Source of the DNA: Zoogloea sp041911615
GTDB lineage: Bacteria > Pseudomonadota > Gammaproteobacteria > Burkholderiales > Rhodocyclaceae
DNA length: 64,000 nt
Direction of reading: 5' to 3'
NCBI RefSeq assembly: GCF_041911615.1
Contig: NZ_JAYROR010000015.1
Span: 72,687 to 136,686 of the forward strand
The notes beneath the pieces were generated by a model. It saw only the letters and a list, made by a program, of their open reading frames with translations, made no database searches and was not told where the DNA came from. Shown in pieces: positions 43,225-52,279 of the stretch. Both the position numbers and the translations under genes were made by a program. Numbering within the stretch: position 1 is the stretch's first letter; the number at the start of each line of letters is the position of its first letter.

Positions 43225-44472
43225 ATGCAGACCCATCTCGCCGACTTCATCCGTGACACGCCCGAGGGCCGCGAGGCCGAAGCCATCCTGCGCAAATGCG
43301 TGCACTGCGGTTTCTGCACCGCGACCTGCCCGACCTATCAATTGCTCGGCGACGAGCTCGATGGTCCGCGCGGGCGCATCTACCTGATCAAGCAGGTGCT
43401 CGAGGGCGAGCGCGCCACCGAGAAGACGCGTTTGCATCTCGACCGCTGTCTCACCTGCCGGGCCTGCGAGACGACCTGTCCGTCGGGCGTGGAGTACGGC
43501 CGGCTGGCCGACATCGGGCGTGATGTCGTGGAGCGGCAGGTGCCCCGTCGCGGCACCGATCAGCTCAAGCGGGCGGCCTTGCGGGCCTTCGTGCCGCGCA
43601 GCGGGGTTTTCGGGGCGGCGCTGGGGCTCGGGCGCAGCGTCAGGCCATTGTTGCCGCGGGTGCTCGCCGAGAAGGTCCAGTCCGCGGAACCTGCGGGGCA
43701 CTGGCCGCGCCCGCGCCATCCGCGACGCATGATCGCCCTGGCCGGCTGCGTCCAGCCGGCGATGCGACCGGCGATCAATGCGGCGACCGCCCGGGTTCTC
43801 GACCGGCTCGGGATCTCGCTGATGGAGCAGCCCGGCGCCGGTTGTTGCGGCGCGGTACGCTTCCATCTGCACGATCAGGACGGCGGCCGTGACGACGCCC
43901 GCCGCAACATCGACGCCTGGTGGCCGGCCGTGGTCGGGGACGAGGTCGAGGCGATCGTCGTCACCGCCTCCGGTTGTGGCGTGCAGGTCAAGGATTACGG
44001 CCATTTGCTGCGCGGCGATCCGGCCTACGCCGGGAAGGCGGCGCGCATCGCCGCGCTCGCCCGCGACGTGTCGGAGGTGATCGCCGCCGAGGCCGATGCG
44101 CTCGGCGTGCTGCTGGCAGCCGGGCGCGGCGACGGAGTGGGCGGACGGATCGCGTTTCACGCCCCGTGCAGCCTTCAGCACGGCCAGAAGATCCGAGGCG
44201 TGGTCGAAGGGCTGCTGCGTGCCGCCGGTTACGCGCTGACCCCCGTGCGCGACGCACACCTGTGCTGCGGTTCGGCGGGCACGTATGCGCTCCTGCAGCC
44301 CGAACTTTCCGCCCAGCTTAGGGACGACAAACTTGACGCCCTGCAGGCGGAGGGCGCCCAATGCATCGTTTCGGCTAATGTTGGCTGCATTGAACATCTT
44401 GCGACTGCAGCGCGCATTCCGATACGACATTGGATTGAGCTGATTGATGAAAAAATCACGAAATCGGCTTGA
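43225..44472 (+). CDS. glcF: Glycolate oxidase iron-sulfur subunit GlcF
   Basis: 415 residues. Two [4Fe-4S] motifs CVHCGFCTATCPTY and CLTCRACETTCPSGVEYG near residues 26-100, then two CCG domains (GCVQPAMRP, PGAGCCGAVRFH; HAPCSLQHGQK, LCCGSAGTYALLQPE). It relays electrons from GlcD/E to the quinone pool. Last gene of the operon. Confidence 0.96.
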   Translation: MQTHLADFIRDTPEGREAEAILRKCVHCGFCTATCPTYQLLGDELDGPRGRIYLIKQVLEGERATEKTRLHLDRCLTCRACETTCPSGVEYGRLADIGRDVVERQVPRRGTDQLKRAALRAFVPRSGVFGAALGLGRSVRPLLPRVLAEKVQSAEPAGHWPRPRHPRRMIALAGCVQPAMRPAINAATARVLDRLGISLMEQPGAGCCGAVRFHLHDQDGGRDDARRNIDAWWPAVVGDEVEAIVVTASGCGVQVKDYGHLLRGDPAYAGKAARIAALARDVSEVIAAEADALGVLLAAGRGDGVGGRIAFHAPCSLQHGQKIRGVVEGLLRAAGYALTPVRDAHLCCGSAGTYALLQPELSAQLRDDKLDALQAEGAQCIVSANVGCIEHLATAARIPIRHWIELIDEKITKSA

Positions 44473-44486
44473 AAGCGTCCAGGGGT

Positions 44487-44500
44487 CTTTAGTACTAAAG
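44487..44500. promoter_or_regulatory. 14-bp perfect palindrome
   Basis: CTTTAGTACTAAAG is self-complementary, 14 bases after the glcF stop and 178 bases before the PP2C gene. No T-run follows, so it is not a standard terminator; an operator is more likely. Confidence 0.4.
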
Positions 44501-44678
44501 GAATAAACGGTTAAACTTCGTCAATCGAATTTCGTGAATGTGGGACGGAGTGTTTTTGTGAGCGGGAGCGGGGTTGCGTTGGACTCGACGGTCATGCTGC
44601 GTTCGGCGGGCGTTTGCCGCGCTGTCGTCCGTTTGCGTCGTGCAAGCGCTGTTCGTGTCGTGCTGACTTTCTGATTTC

Positions 44679-45524
44679 ATGTTGAATCCGACGCTTTCGC
44701 CTCTCTCCGCCCCCGATTCGGTCACCGGCAAGAAGCGCTACCAGGCTGAAGCCTGCGTGGCCAAGCACACCGGCGACCGCACCGAGCAGCAGGATCGTGC
44801 TGCCGTCTTCGCCCATCCCACCCGCAAGGGCACGCTGATGGCCGTGCTGGCCGACGGCATGGGGGGGCATTCGGGCGGCGCGATGGCGGCCGAGCAGGTA
44901 GTGCTCAAGGCCAAGCAGAATTTCGAAGCCTTCGCGCCTGCCTCCGAGAGCGCCCCCGATCTGCTGCGTAGCGTGATCGACGAGGCGCATATCGTCATCA
45001 AGCTCACCCGCTTCACCAGCGAGCAGGATCCGCACAGTACCGCCGTGGTGTTCATGATGCAGCCCGATCGTGCCGACTGGGCGCACTGCGGCGATTCGCG
45101 TTTCTACCATTTCCGTCGCGGCACGCTGGTTACCCGCAGCGTCGATCACTCGCTCGTCGAGGAGCTCGTGCGCAAGGGCCGGCTCGACGCCGAGGGGGCG
45201 CTGCGCCATCCCAACCGTAACGTGCTGCTGTCGTGCCTCGGGTCCGAGCGCGAACCGCGCGTGGACATTGGCCACGCTTCGCCGCTGGTGGGCGGCGACG
45301 CTTTCCTGCTGTGCTCCGATGGCCTGTGGGCCTACATCTCGGAAGAAGAAATGGGGCAGATTCTCGCGACCCAGTCGCCGCGCGATGCCGCATCGGCACT
45401 CATCGAACTGGCCCGTCAGCGCGCCAAGGGGGGTGGCGACAACATCTCGCTTGCCATCGTGAAGCTGGTCGAGGTGGCGCCCAAGGCGCCGCCGCGCAAC
45501 GATTTTCCCAAGCTGGGCGGCTGA
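44679..45524 (+). CDS. PP2C-type serine/threonine phosphatase
   Basis: 281 residues. DRTEQQDRAAVF (motif 1), VLADGMGGHSGGAMAAE (metal site), AHCGDSRFYHFRRG, LLCSDGLWAYISEEEM and GGGDNISLAIVKL complete the PP2C/Stp set. Cytoplasmic; no kinase partner is next to it. Terminator follows. Confidence 0.93.
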   Translation: MLNPTLSPLSAPDSVTGKKRYQAEACVAKHTGDRTEQQDRAAVFAHPTRKGTLMAVLADGMGGHSGGAMAAEQVVLKAKQNFEAFAPASESAPDLLRSVIDEAHIVIKLTRFTSEQDPHSTAVVFMMQPDRADWAHCGDSRFYHFRRGTLVTRSVDHSLVEELVRKGRLDAEGALRHPNRNVLLSCLGSEREPRVDIGHASPLVGGDAFLLCSDGLWAYISEEEMGQILATQSPRDAASALIELARQRAKGGGDNISLAIVKLVEVAPKAPPRNDFPKLGG

Positions 45525-45527
45525 TCG

Positions 45528-45558
45528 AAAAAAGGCTCCACCATGGAGCCTTTTTTTA
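45528..45558. terminator. Terminator between PP2C and corA
   Basis: AAAAAAGGCTCCA-cc-ATGGAGCCTTTTTTT, bidirectional, serving the convergent PP2C and corA genes. Confidence 0.92.
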
Positions 45559-45576
45559 TGCGGACGGGCGGCCCGG

Positions 45577-46659
45577 TCAGCGGGTCTTGAGCCAGTTGCG
45601 CCGCCAGAACGACGCCGCCATCAACAGTGCGGCACCCAGCATCATCCCGATCGCGATCCAGAATCCGTCCTTTTCGCCCAGCAGTGGCATCGTCTGGAAG
45701 TTCATCCCGAAAATCCCGGCGATCAGCGTGGCCGGCATGAAGAGCGTGGTCAGCACGGTGAGGATGCGCACCTCGGTGTTCAGCCGGTTGCTGACGCTGG
45801 ACAGGTAGATGTCGAGCAAGTCGGCAAGCAGATCGCGTACGGATTCGAGCGACTCGAGCACGTGCACCGTGTGGTCGTAGATGTCGCGCAGGTATAGACG
45901 AGTGTCGGCGGTGAAGAAACCGTTGTCGGCGCGCGCCAGCGTGTTGAGGATTTCTCGCAGTGGCCACACCGCGCGGCGCAGAATCAGCGCTTCGTGCTTG
46001 ACCCGGTTGATCTCGGCGAGCAGGGTCGGATTAGGGCGCGAGAGGGCTTCGTCCTCGAGGTCTTCGGCCATGTCGGCGAGGTTGTCGAGCATCACGAAGT
46101 AGCGGTCGACCAGGGTGTCGAGGATGGCGTAGGCGAGGTAGTCGGTGCCGTGGGCGCGCATGGCGCCGTGTTCGGCCCGCAGCCGCTCGCGCACGGCCTC
46201 GAAGGCGCCGGTCGGACGCTCCTGGAAGGTGAGGACGAAATTGCGGCCGAGCACGATGCTGACCTGGTCCGAGGTGAGACTGCGAGTTTCTGGGTCGAAT
46301 TCGAAGCAACGGGCGACGATGAAGAGATAGTCGGCGTATTCGTCGCTCTTGGGCCGCTGCTGGGTGTTGAGGACGTCTTCCTGGACCAGCGGGTGAAGTT
46401 TGAAACGGCGGCCGATCTCGGCCATCACCGCCGGATCGTGCAGCCCGTAGACGTTGAGCCACATCTTTTCGCGGCTGGCGTGATGGGCGCGGGAGGCTTC
46501 GAGATCGTCGAAACGGGTCTCGGTGAGGCCGTGGCTGTCGTATTCGATCAGGGTGATGCTGGGCTTATCGGTTTTGACTTCGCCGATATGCACGAGCGAC
46601 CCTGGGGGTAACCCTAACTTTCGGGTTGGGCGGGCACGTTTCTTGTTAGACTTTCGCAT
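45577..46659 (-). CDS. corA: Magnesium/cobalt transporter CorA
   Basis: 360 residues from ATG 46659 (AGGATCAAG ribosome site; a TTG at 46674 also in frame). Long cytoplasmic helical funnel, then two C-terminal membrane helices with the selectivity motif FGMNF. The end KTR is short and basic as in CorA. It imports Mg2+ down the membrane potential. Confidence 0.95.
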   Translation of the reverse strand: MRKSNKKRARPTRKLGLPPGSLVHIGEVKTDKPSITLIEYDSHGLTETRFDDLEASRAHHASREKMWLNVYGLHDPAVMAEIGRRFKLHPLVQEDVLNTQQRPKSDEYADYLFIVARCFEFDPETRSLTSDQVSIVLGRNFVLTFQERPTGAFEAVRERLRAEHGAMRAHGTDYLAYAILDTLVDRYFVMLDNLADMAEDLEDEALSRPNPTLLAEINRVKHEALILRRAVWPLREILNTLARADNGFFTADTRLYLRDIYDHTVHVLESLESVRDLLADLLDIYLSSVSNRLNTEVRILTVLTTLFMPATLIAGIFGMNFQTMPLLGEKDGFWIAIGMMLGAALLMAASFWRRNWLKTR

Positions 46660-46825
46660 CTTGATCCTGATCAATGGCTGATTTAGCGCATTCTTAGCCG
46701 GGATTCAGCGATTTTCCCCGGTGTTTTGTGCACTTTTAACGCTTCAGGAAAAATCAAGAGTTGTGTCGGCGTGACACCCTCTCACGACGATAGCAGAAAC
46801 CCAACAATTCTTATAAGGAGGTTCC

Positions 46826-47950
46826 ATGCCTCTGGTCATCGGTGTGACCAAAGAGTCTACGCCGGGCGAGCGCCGTGTCGCGCTGGTTCCGGATGTGGCC
46901 AAGAAGTATCAAGGGCTTGGCGCGGCGCTGCTGCTTCAGGCGGGTGCCGGCGCCTCGGCTTATTTCCGCGACGAGGACTACGGCGCGCCGGAACTCGTCG
47001 GCGATGCTGCGGCAGTGCTCGGCAAGGCCGACATCGTGCTGCAGGTTCAGCCGCTGTCCCTCGAGGACATCGCCGAGCTGAAGTCCGGCGCGGTATTGGT
47101 CGGCCTGCAACAACCGTGGTCGAGCAAGGAACGCGTCGAACTGCTCCAGAAGAAGAACATCACCTGTTTCGCTTTGGAGCTGTTGCCCCGTATTTCGCGT
47201 GCCCAGAGCATGGATGTGCTGTCGAGCCAGGCAGCGGTGTCGGGTTACGAGTGCGCGCTGATCGCGGCCGATCACTCGCCGAAGTTCTTCCCGATGCTCA
47301 CCTACGCCGCGGGGACGATCCGCCCCGCCAAGGTGCTGGTGATCGGAGCGGGTGTCGCGGGTCTGCAGGCCATCGCCACGGCCAAGCGTCTCGGCGCGAT
47401 GGTGTCGGGCTACGACGTGCGCCCCGAAACCAAGGAGCAGATCGAGTCGCTGGGGGCCAAGTTCGTCGACACCGGCGTGTCGGCGGCTGGTGCCGGTGGC
47501 TATGCCCGCGAACTCACCGATGAGGAGAAGCGCCAGCAGGCCGACAAGCTCGGCAAGGCGATCGCCGATTGCGATGCGCTCATCACCACCGCGGCGATTC
47601 CGGGCAAGCGTGCGCCGCAGATCGTCTCCGCCGAGATGGTGGCGCGCATGAAGCCGGGTTCGATCGTCGTCGACATGGCCGCCGAGACCGGTGGCAACGT
47701 CGCCGGCACGATGGCGGGCGAGAAGACCTGGGTGGGCGAGACGCTCATCATCGGTCCGGTCAACATCCCGAGCCGCATGCCGGTGCATGCCTCCGAGATG
47801 TACGCCAAGAATCTTTTCAATTTCATCTCGCCCTTCATCAAGGACGGGGCTCTGGCCCTTGACTGGGAAGACGAGGTGCTGGCGGGTGCCTGCCTGACCC
47901 ACGCGGGCGAACTGCGCCACGCGGGCGTCAAGCAGGCGCTGGGCCTGTAA
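46826..47950 (+). CDS. pntAA: NAD(P) transhydrogenase subunit alpha part 1
   Basis: 374 residues. The NAD(H)-binding domain I: VTKESTPGERRVALVP, VLVIGAGVAGLQAIATAKRLGA (Rossmann), MAAETGGNVAGT and the mobile-loop region. AAGGAGGTTCC gives a near-perfect ribosome site. The alpha subunit is split, as in Rhodospirillum and many proteobacteria. Confidence 0.96.
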   Translation: MPLVIGVTKESTPGERRVALVPDVAKKYQGLGAALLLQAGAGASAYFRDEDYGAPELVGDAAAVLGKADIVLQVQPLSLEDIAELKSGAVLVGLQQPWSSKERVELLQKKNITCFALELLPRISRAQSMDVLSSQAAVSGYECALIAADHSPKFFPMLTYAAGTIRPAKVLVIGAGVAGLQAIATAKRLGAMVSGYDVRPETKEQIESLGAKFVDTGVSAAGAGGYARELTDEEKRQQADKLGKAIADCDALITTAAIPGKRAPQIVSAEMVARMKPGSIVVDMAAETGGNVAGTMAGEKTWVGETLIIGPVNIPSRMPVHASEMYAKNLFNFISPFIKDGALALDWEDEVLAGACLTHAGELRHAGVKQALGL

Positions 47951-47963
47951 CCGGGAGACGATC

Positions 47964-48248
47964 ATGGATGGATTCGTTGCGCTGTATATCTTCATGCTCG
48001 CCGCCTTCACCGGTTACGAGGTGATTTCCCGCGTGCCGGTGATCCTGCACACGCCGCTGATGTCGGGTTCCAACTTCGTGCACGGCGTGGTGCTGGTGGG
48101 CGGCATGATCGCCCTCGGCCAGGCCGAGACGCCCCTCGAGCAGGCCATCGGCTTCGTCGCCGTGCTGCTGGGCGCGGCCAACGCGGCCGGCGGCTACGTG
48201 GTGACCGAGCGGATGCTCGCGATGTTCAAGTCGAAGGAGAAGAAGTAA
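47964..48248 (+). CDS. pntAB: NAD(P) transhydrogenase subunit alpha part 2
   Basis: 94 residues, three membrane helices. TPLMSGSNFVHGVVLVGGM and AANAAGGYVVTERMLAMF are PntAB motifs. It forms part of the proton channel. Its TAA overlaps the pntB ATG by one base. Confidence 0.96.
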   Translation: MDGFVALYIFMLAAFTGYEVISRVPVILHTPLMSGSNFVHGVVLVGGMIALGQAETPLEQAIGFVAVLLGAANAAGGYVVTERMLAMFKSKEKK

Positions 48249-49621
48249 TGGCTATCAAGTGGCTGATTGACGCGAGCTACTTCGTCGCCGCGGTACTGTT
48301 CATCCTCGGCCTGAAGGGCATGAGCTCGCCGGTCTCGGCGCGCAAGGGCATCATCTGGGCGGGCGTCGGCATGGTGCTCGCCACGGTGGTGACCTTCTTC
48401 ACCCCGAACATGCAGAACCTGGGGTTGATGGTCCTGGCCATCGCCCTCGGTGGCGTGCTCGCCTGGTGGTCCGGCAAGAAGGTCGCGATGACCGACATGC
48501 CGCAGATGGTGGCCATCTACAACGGCATGGGCGGCGGCGCCGCGGCGGCCATCGCGGCGGTGGAGTTCGCCCGCGGCGAGATGCACGGCACCGTGGTCAC
48601 CCTGCTGGCGACGCTCGGCGCGCTGATCGGCGCGGTGTCGTTCTCGGGCTCGGTCGTGGCCTGGGCGAAGCTCCAGGGCGTGATGAAGAAAGCCTTCCGG
48701 CTGCCCGCGCAGAATGCCGTCAACGTGGTGCTGGCCCTGGCGACCCTCGGGCTCGGCGTCGCCATCGTGGTTGCGCCGGCTATCGATCCGATGCTGGTGG
48801 GTGCGTTCTTCGTGCTCGCGCTGATCCTCGGCACCATCATCACGCTGCCGATCGGCGGAGCCGACATGCCCGTGGTGATTTCGCTGTTCAATGCCTTCAC
48901 CGGCCTCGCCGTGGGCTTCGAGGGCTTTGTGATGGGCATTCCGGCGCTGATCATCGCCGGTATCGTGGTCGGCGCGGCCGGCACGCTGCTCACCCAACTG
49001 ATGGCCAAGGCGATGAACCGCCCGATCTCCAACATCCTGTTCGTGCCGATGGCTGCGGCCAGTGGCGGCGAGGCCGTCGAAGGCGAGCAGAAGGAAGTCG
49101 GCGCGATGGACGCTGCTGCCATGATGCGTTACGCCAGCAAGGTCATCATCGTGCCGGGCTACGGCATGGCGGTGGCCGGTGCCCAGCACAAGGTGTGGGA
49201 GATGACCGAACTGCTCGAAGAGGCGGGCGTCGAGGTGAGCTTCGCGATCCACCCGGTGGCGGGCCGGATGCCAGGCCACATGAACGTGCTGCTGGCCGAG
49301 GCGGGCGTGCCCTACGAGAAGATCTTCGATCTGGAGGAAATCAATGCCGATTTCGCCCAGGCCGACGTGGCGCTGGTGATCGGGGCGAACGACGTGGTGA
49401 ACCCCTCGGCGCGCACCGACAAGTCGAGCCCGATCTACGGTATGCCGATTCTGAACGCCGACATGGCGCAGAACGTGATCGTCGTGAAGCGTGGCAAGGG
49501 CACGGGCTATTCGGGCATCGAGAATGCCTTGTTCTACAAGGACAACACCCGGTTGCTGTACGGTTCTGCCCAGCAGGCCATTGCCGAGGTGATCCAGCAC
49601 GTGAAGGCGATGTCGGTCTGA
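48248..49621 (+). CDS. pntB: NAD(P) transhydrogenase subunit beta
   Basis: 457 residues. Eight or nine membrane helices, then the NADP(H)-binding domain III with VPGYGMAVAGAQHKVWEM, HPVAGRMPGHMNVLLAEA and GANDVVNPSARTD. Uses the proton gradient to make NADPH from NADH. A terminator follows. Confidence 0.97.
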   Translation: MAIKWLIDASYFVAAVLFILGLKGMSSPVSARKGIIWAGVGMVLATVVTFFTPNMQNLGLMVLAIALGGVLAWWSGKKVAMTDMPQMVAIYNGMGGGAAAAIAAVEFARGEMHGTVVTLLATLGALIGAVSFSGSVVAWAKLQGVMKKAFRLPAQNAVNVVLALATLGLGVAIVVAPAIDPMLVGAFFVLALILGTIITLPIGGADMPVVISLFNAFTGLAVGFEGFVMGIPALIIAGIVVGAAGTLLTQLMAKAMNRPISNILFVPMAAASGGEAVEGEQKEVGAMDAAAMMRYASKVIIVPGYGMAVAGAQHKVWEMTELLEEAGVEVSFAIHPVAGRMPGHMNVLLAEAGVPYEKIFDLEEINADFAQADVALVIGANDVVNPSARTDKSSPIYGMPILNADMAQNVIVVKRGKGTGYSGIENALFYKDNTRLLYGSAQQAIAEVIQHVKAMSV

Positions 49622-49668
49622 ATCTCGCCCGCGCGCCCCCCCCGGGTGCGCGGCGGTTCGAAAGAAGA

Positions 49669-49696
49669 ACGGGAGCCCTCGGGCTCCCGTTTTTTG
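49669..49696 (+). terminator. Terminator after pntB
   Basis: ACGGGAGCC-ctcg-GGCTCCCGT followed by TTTTT, 48 bases after the pntB stop. Confidence 0.9.
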
Positions 49697-49739
49697 TGGA
49701 CGGCGATGGCGCCATGGCCGCAGCCGCGCATGGCGGCCC

Positions 49740-51413
<1,674 letters not shown>

Positions 51414-51557
51414 GCGTCTCCTCCATTGTCTCCACCGCTCGTGATTGTTTCGTTGGCCGGCGTTGTGCGCCGGGGCGGTGGTTGCCGACGGTTATACCAC
51501 GCAGGCCGGACTGAAACGCTGACAGGCTGCACGCCCCGCGAAATTGTTCATATCAGC

Positions 51558-51586
51558 TTGCGTTATCGTGACATTAGCGATAATAA
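51558..51586 (+). promoter_or_regulatory. Inverted repeat overlapping a promoter-like segment upstream of the ferredoxin
   Basis: TTATCG-N9-CGATAA (51563-51583) is a perfect six-base inverted repeat. It overlaps TTGCGT (51558) and TAATAA/GATAAT near 51580. It may be an activator or repressor site for the ferredoxin gene 80 bases downstream. No clear sigma-54 promoter was found nearby. Confidence 0.4.
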
Positions 51587-51663
51587 TACAAAATCTCGAG
51601 AAAAATTGCGAGCGCCGCAGGAAGTCTGCCCCAGAGCGGACACTGCGTTGCCCTGGAGGAGAC

Positions 51664-52017
51664 ATGACCCAGAAGCACCTGATTCACATCGACAATACCG
51701 GCGAGGACTACCTTTGCACCGAGGACGAAAACCTCTTGCGCGGCATGGAAGTGCTGGGCCGTCGCGGCATTCCGGTGGGGTGTCGGGGCGGCGGGTGTGG
51801 GGTCTGCAAGGTGCAGATCACCGCGGGCGAGTATTTCGCCCGCAAGATGAGCAAGGCCTGCGTCTCCGACGAGGAGTTGACGGCCGGCGTGGTGTTGGCT
51901 TGCCGGGTGTTTCCCCGGGGCGAGTTGTCGCTCAGCGTGGTGGGAAAGATGGCGAAGTCGGTGTGCAAGGGGGCGCCGACGTTGCAGGAGGCCGCTCCGG
52001 GCGCCTGCGCCGAGTGA
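51664..52017 (+). CDS. Plant-type [2Fe-2S] ferredoxin, XylT/DmpQ-like
   Basis: 117 residues. GCRGGGCGVCKVQI gives Cys-x4-Cys-x2-Cys and VLACRVFPRGELSLSV the fourth ligand. Resembles XylT/DmpQ, which reactivates catechol 2,3-dioxygenase by reducing its iron. Here no dioxygenase follows. GGAGGAGAC precedes the ATG. Function beyond electron transfer is uncertain. Confidence 0.87.
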   Translation: MTQKHLIHIDNTGEDYLCTEDENLLRGMEVLGRRGIPVGCRGGGCGVCKVQITAGEYFARKMSKACVSDEELTAGVVLACRVFPRGELSLSVVGKMAKSVCKGAPTLQEAAPGACAE

Positions 52018-52034
52018 GCTGAATTCGGTTCCGC

Positions 52035-52090
52035 AACCAGGAGCGTCCAACCGGCAGAACCCTCCCTCCTGCCGGGCTCCCTGGTTTTTT
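52035..52090 (+). terminator. First terminator after the ferredoxin gene
   Basis: A two-part stem: outer AACCAGG-AGC with GCT-CC-CTGGTT, inner CCGGCAG with CTGCCGG, then TTTTTT. It ends the ferredoxin transcript. Confidence 0.8.
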
Positions 52091-52092
52091 AC

Positions 52093-52123
52093 GGCCGTCA
52101 CGCAACGTGACGGCTGTTTTTTT
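52093..52123 (+). terminator. Second terminator after the ferredoxin gene
   Basis: GCCGTCACG-caa-CGTGACGGC followed by seven T. A strong simple hairpin directly after the first one. Confidence 0.88.
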
Positions 52124-52230
52124 GCGGGTGACGGGAATCGCCGCCACCCCGTTTCGGCGCGCCGGGATCGTTCGAGGCCGCGGCACGCCACGCGGCCCAA
52201 CATGGCGCGACAAGATCGATCCGAAACGAA

Positions 52231-52260
52231 AACGGCCACGGGATGAGCCGTGGCCGTTTC
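52231..52260 (-). terminator. Terminator of the encapsulin operon
   Basis: AAACGGCCACG-gctcatcc-CGTGGCCGTTTT on the minus strand, 20 bases after the cysteine desulfurase stop. Confidence 0.78.
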
Positions 52261-52279
52261 GATGGGCGAGGTGGGCGCG

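Noticed and set aside
51454..51468. GG-N10-GC spacing resembling a sigma-54 -24/-12 promoter upstream of the ferredoxin
   Set aside because: Only TGGC and the terminal GC match; TTGC is absent. In GC-rich DNA such spacing is common by chance.
51638..51651. A second GG-N10-GC match (CGGAC...TTGC) close to the ferredoxin start
   Set aside because: The implied start of transcription would fall on the start codon and leave out the ribosome site.
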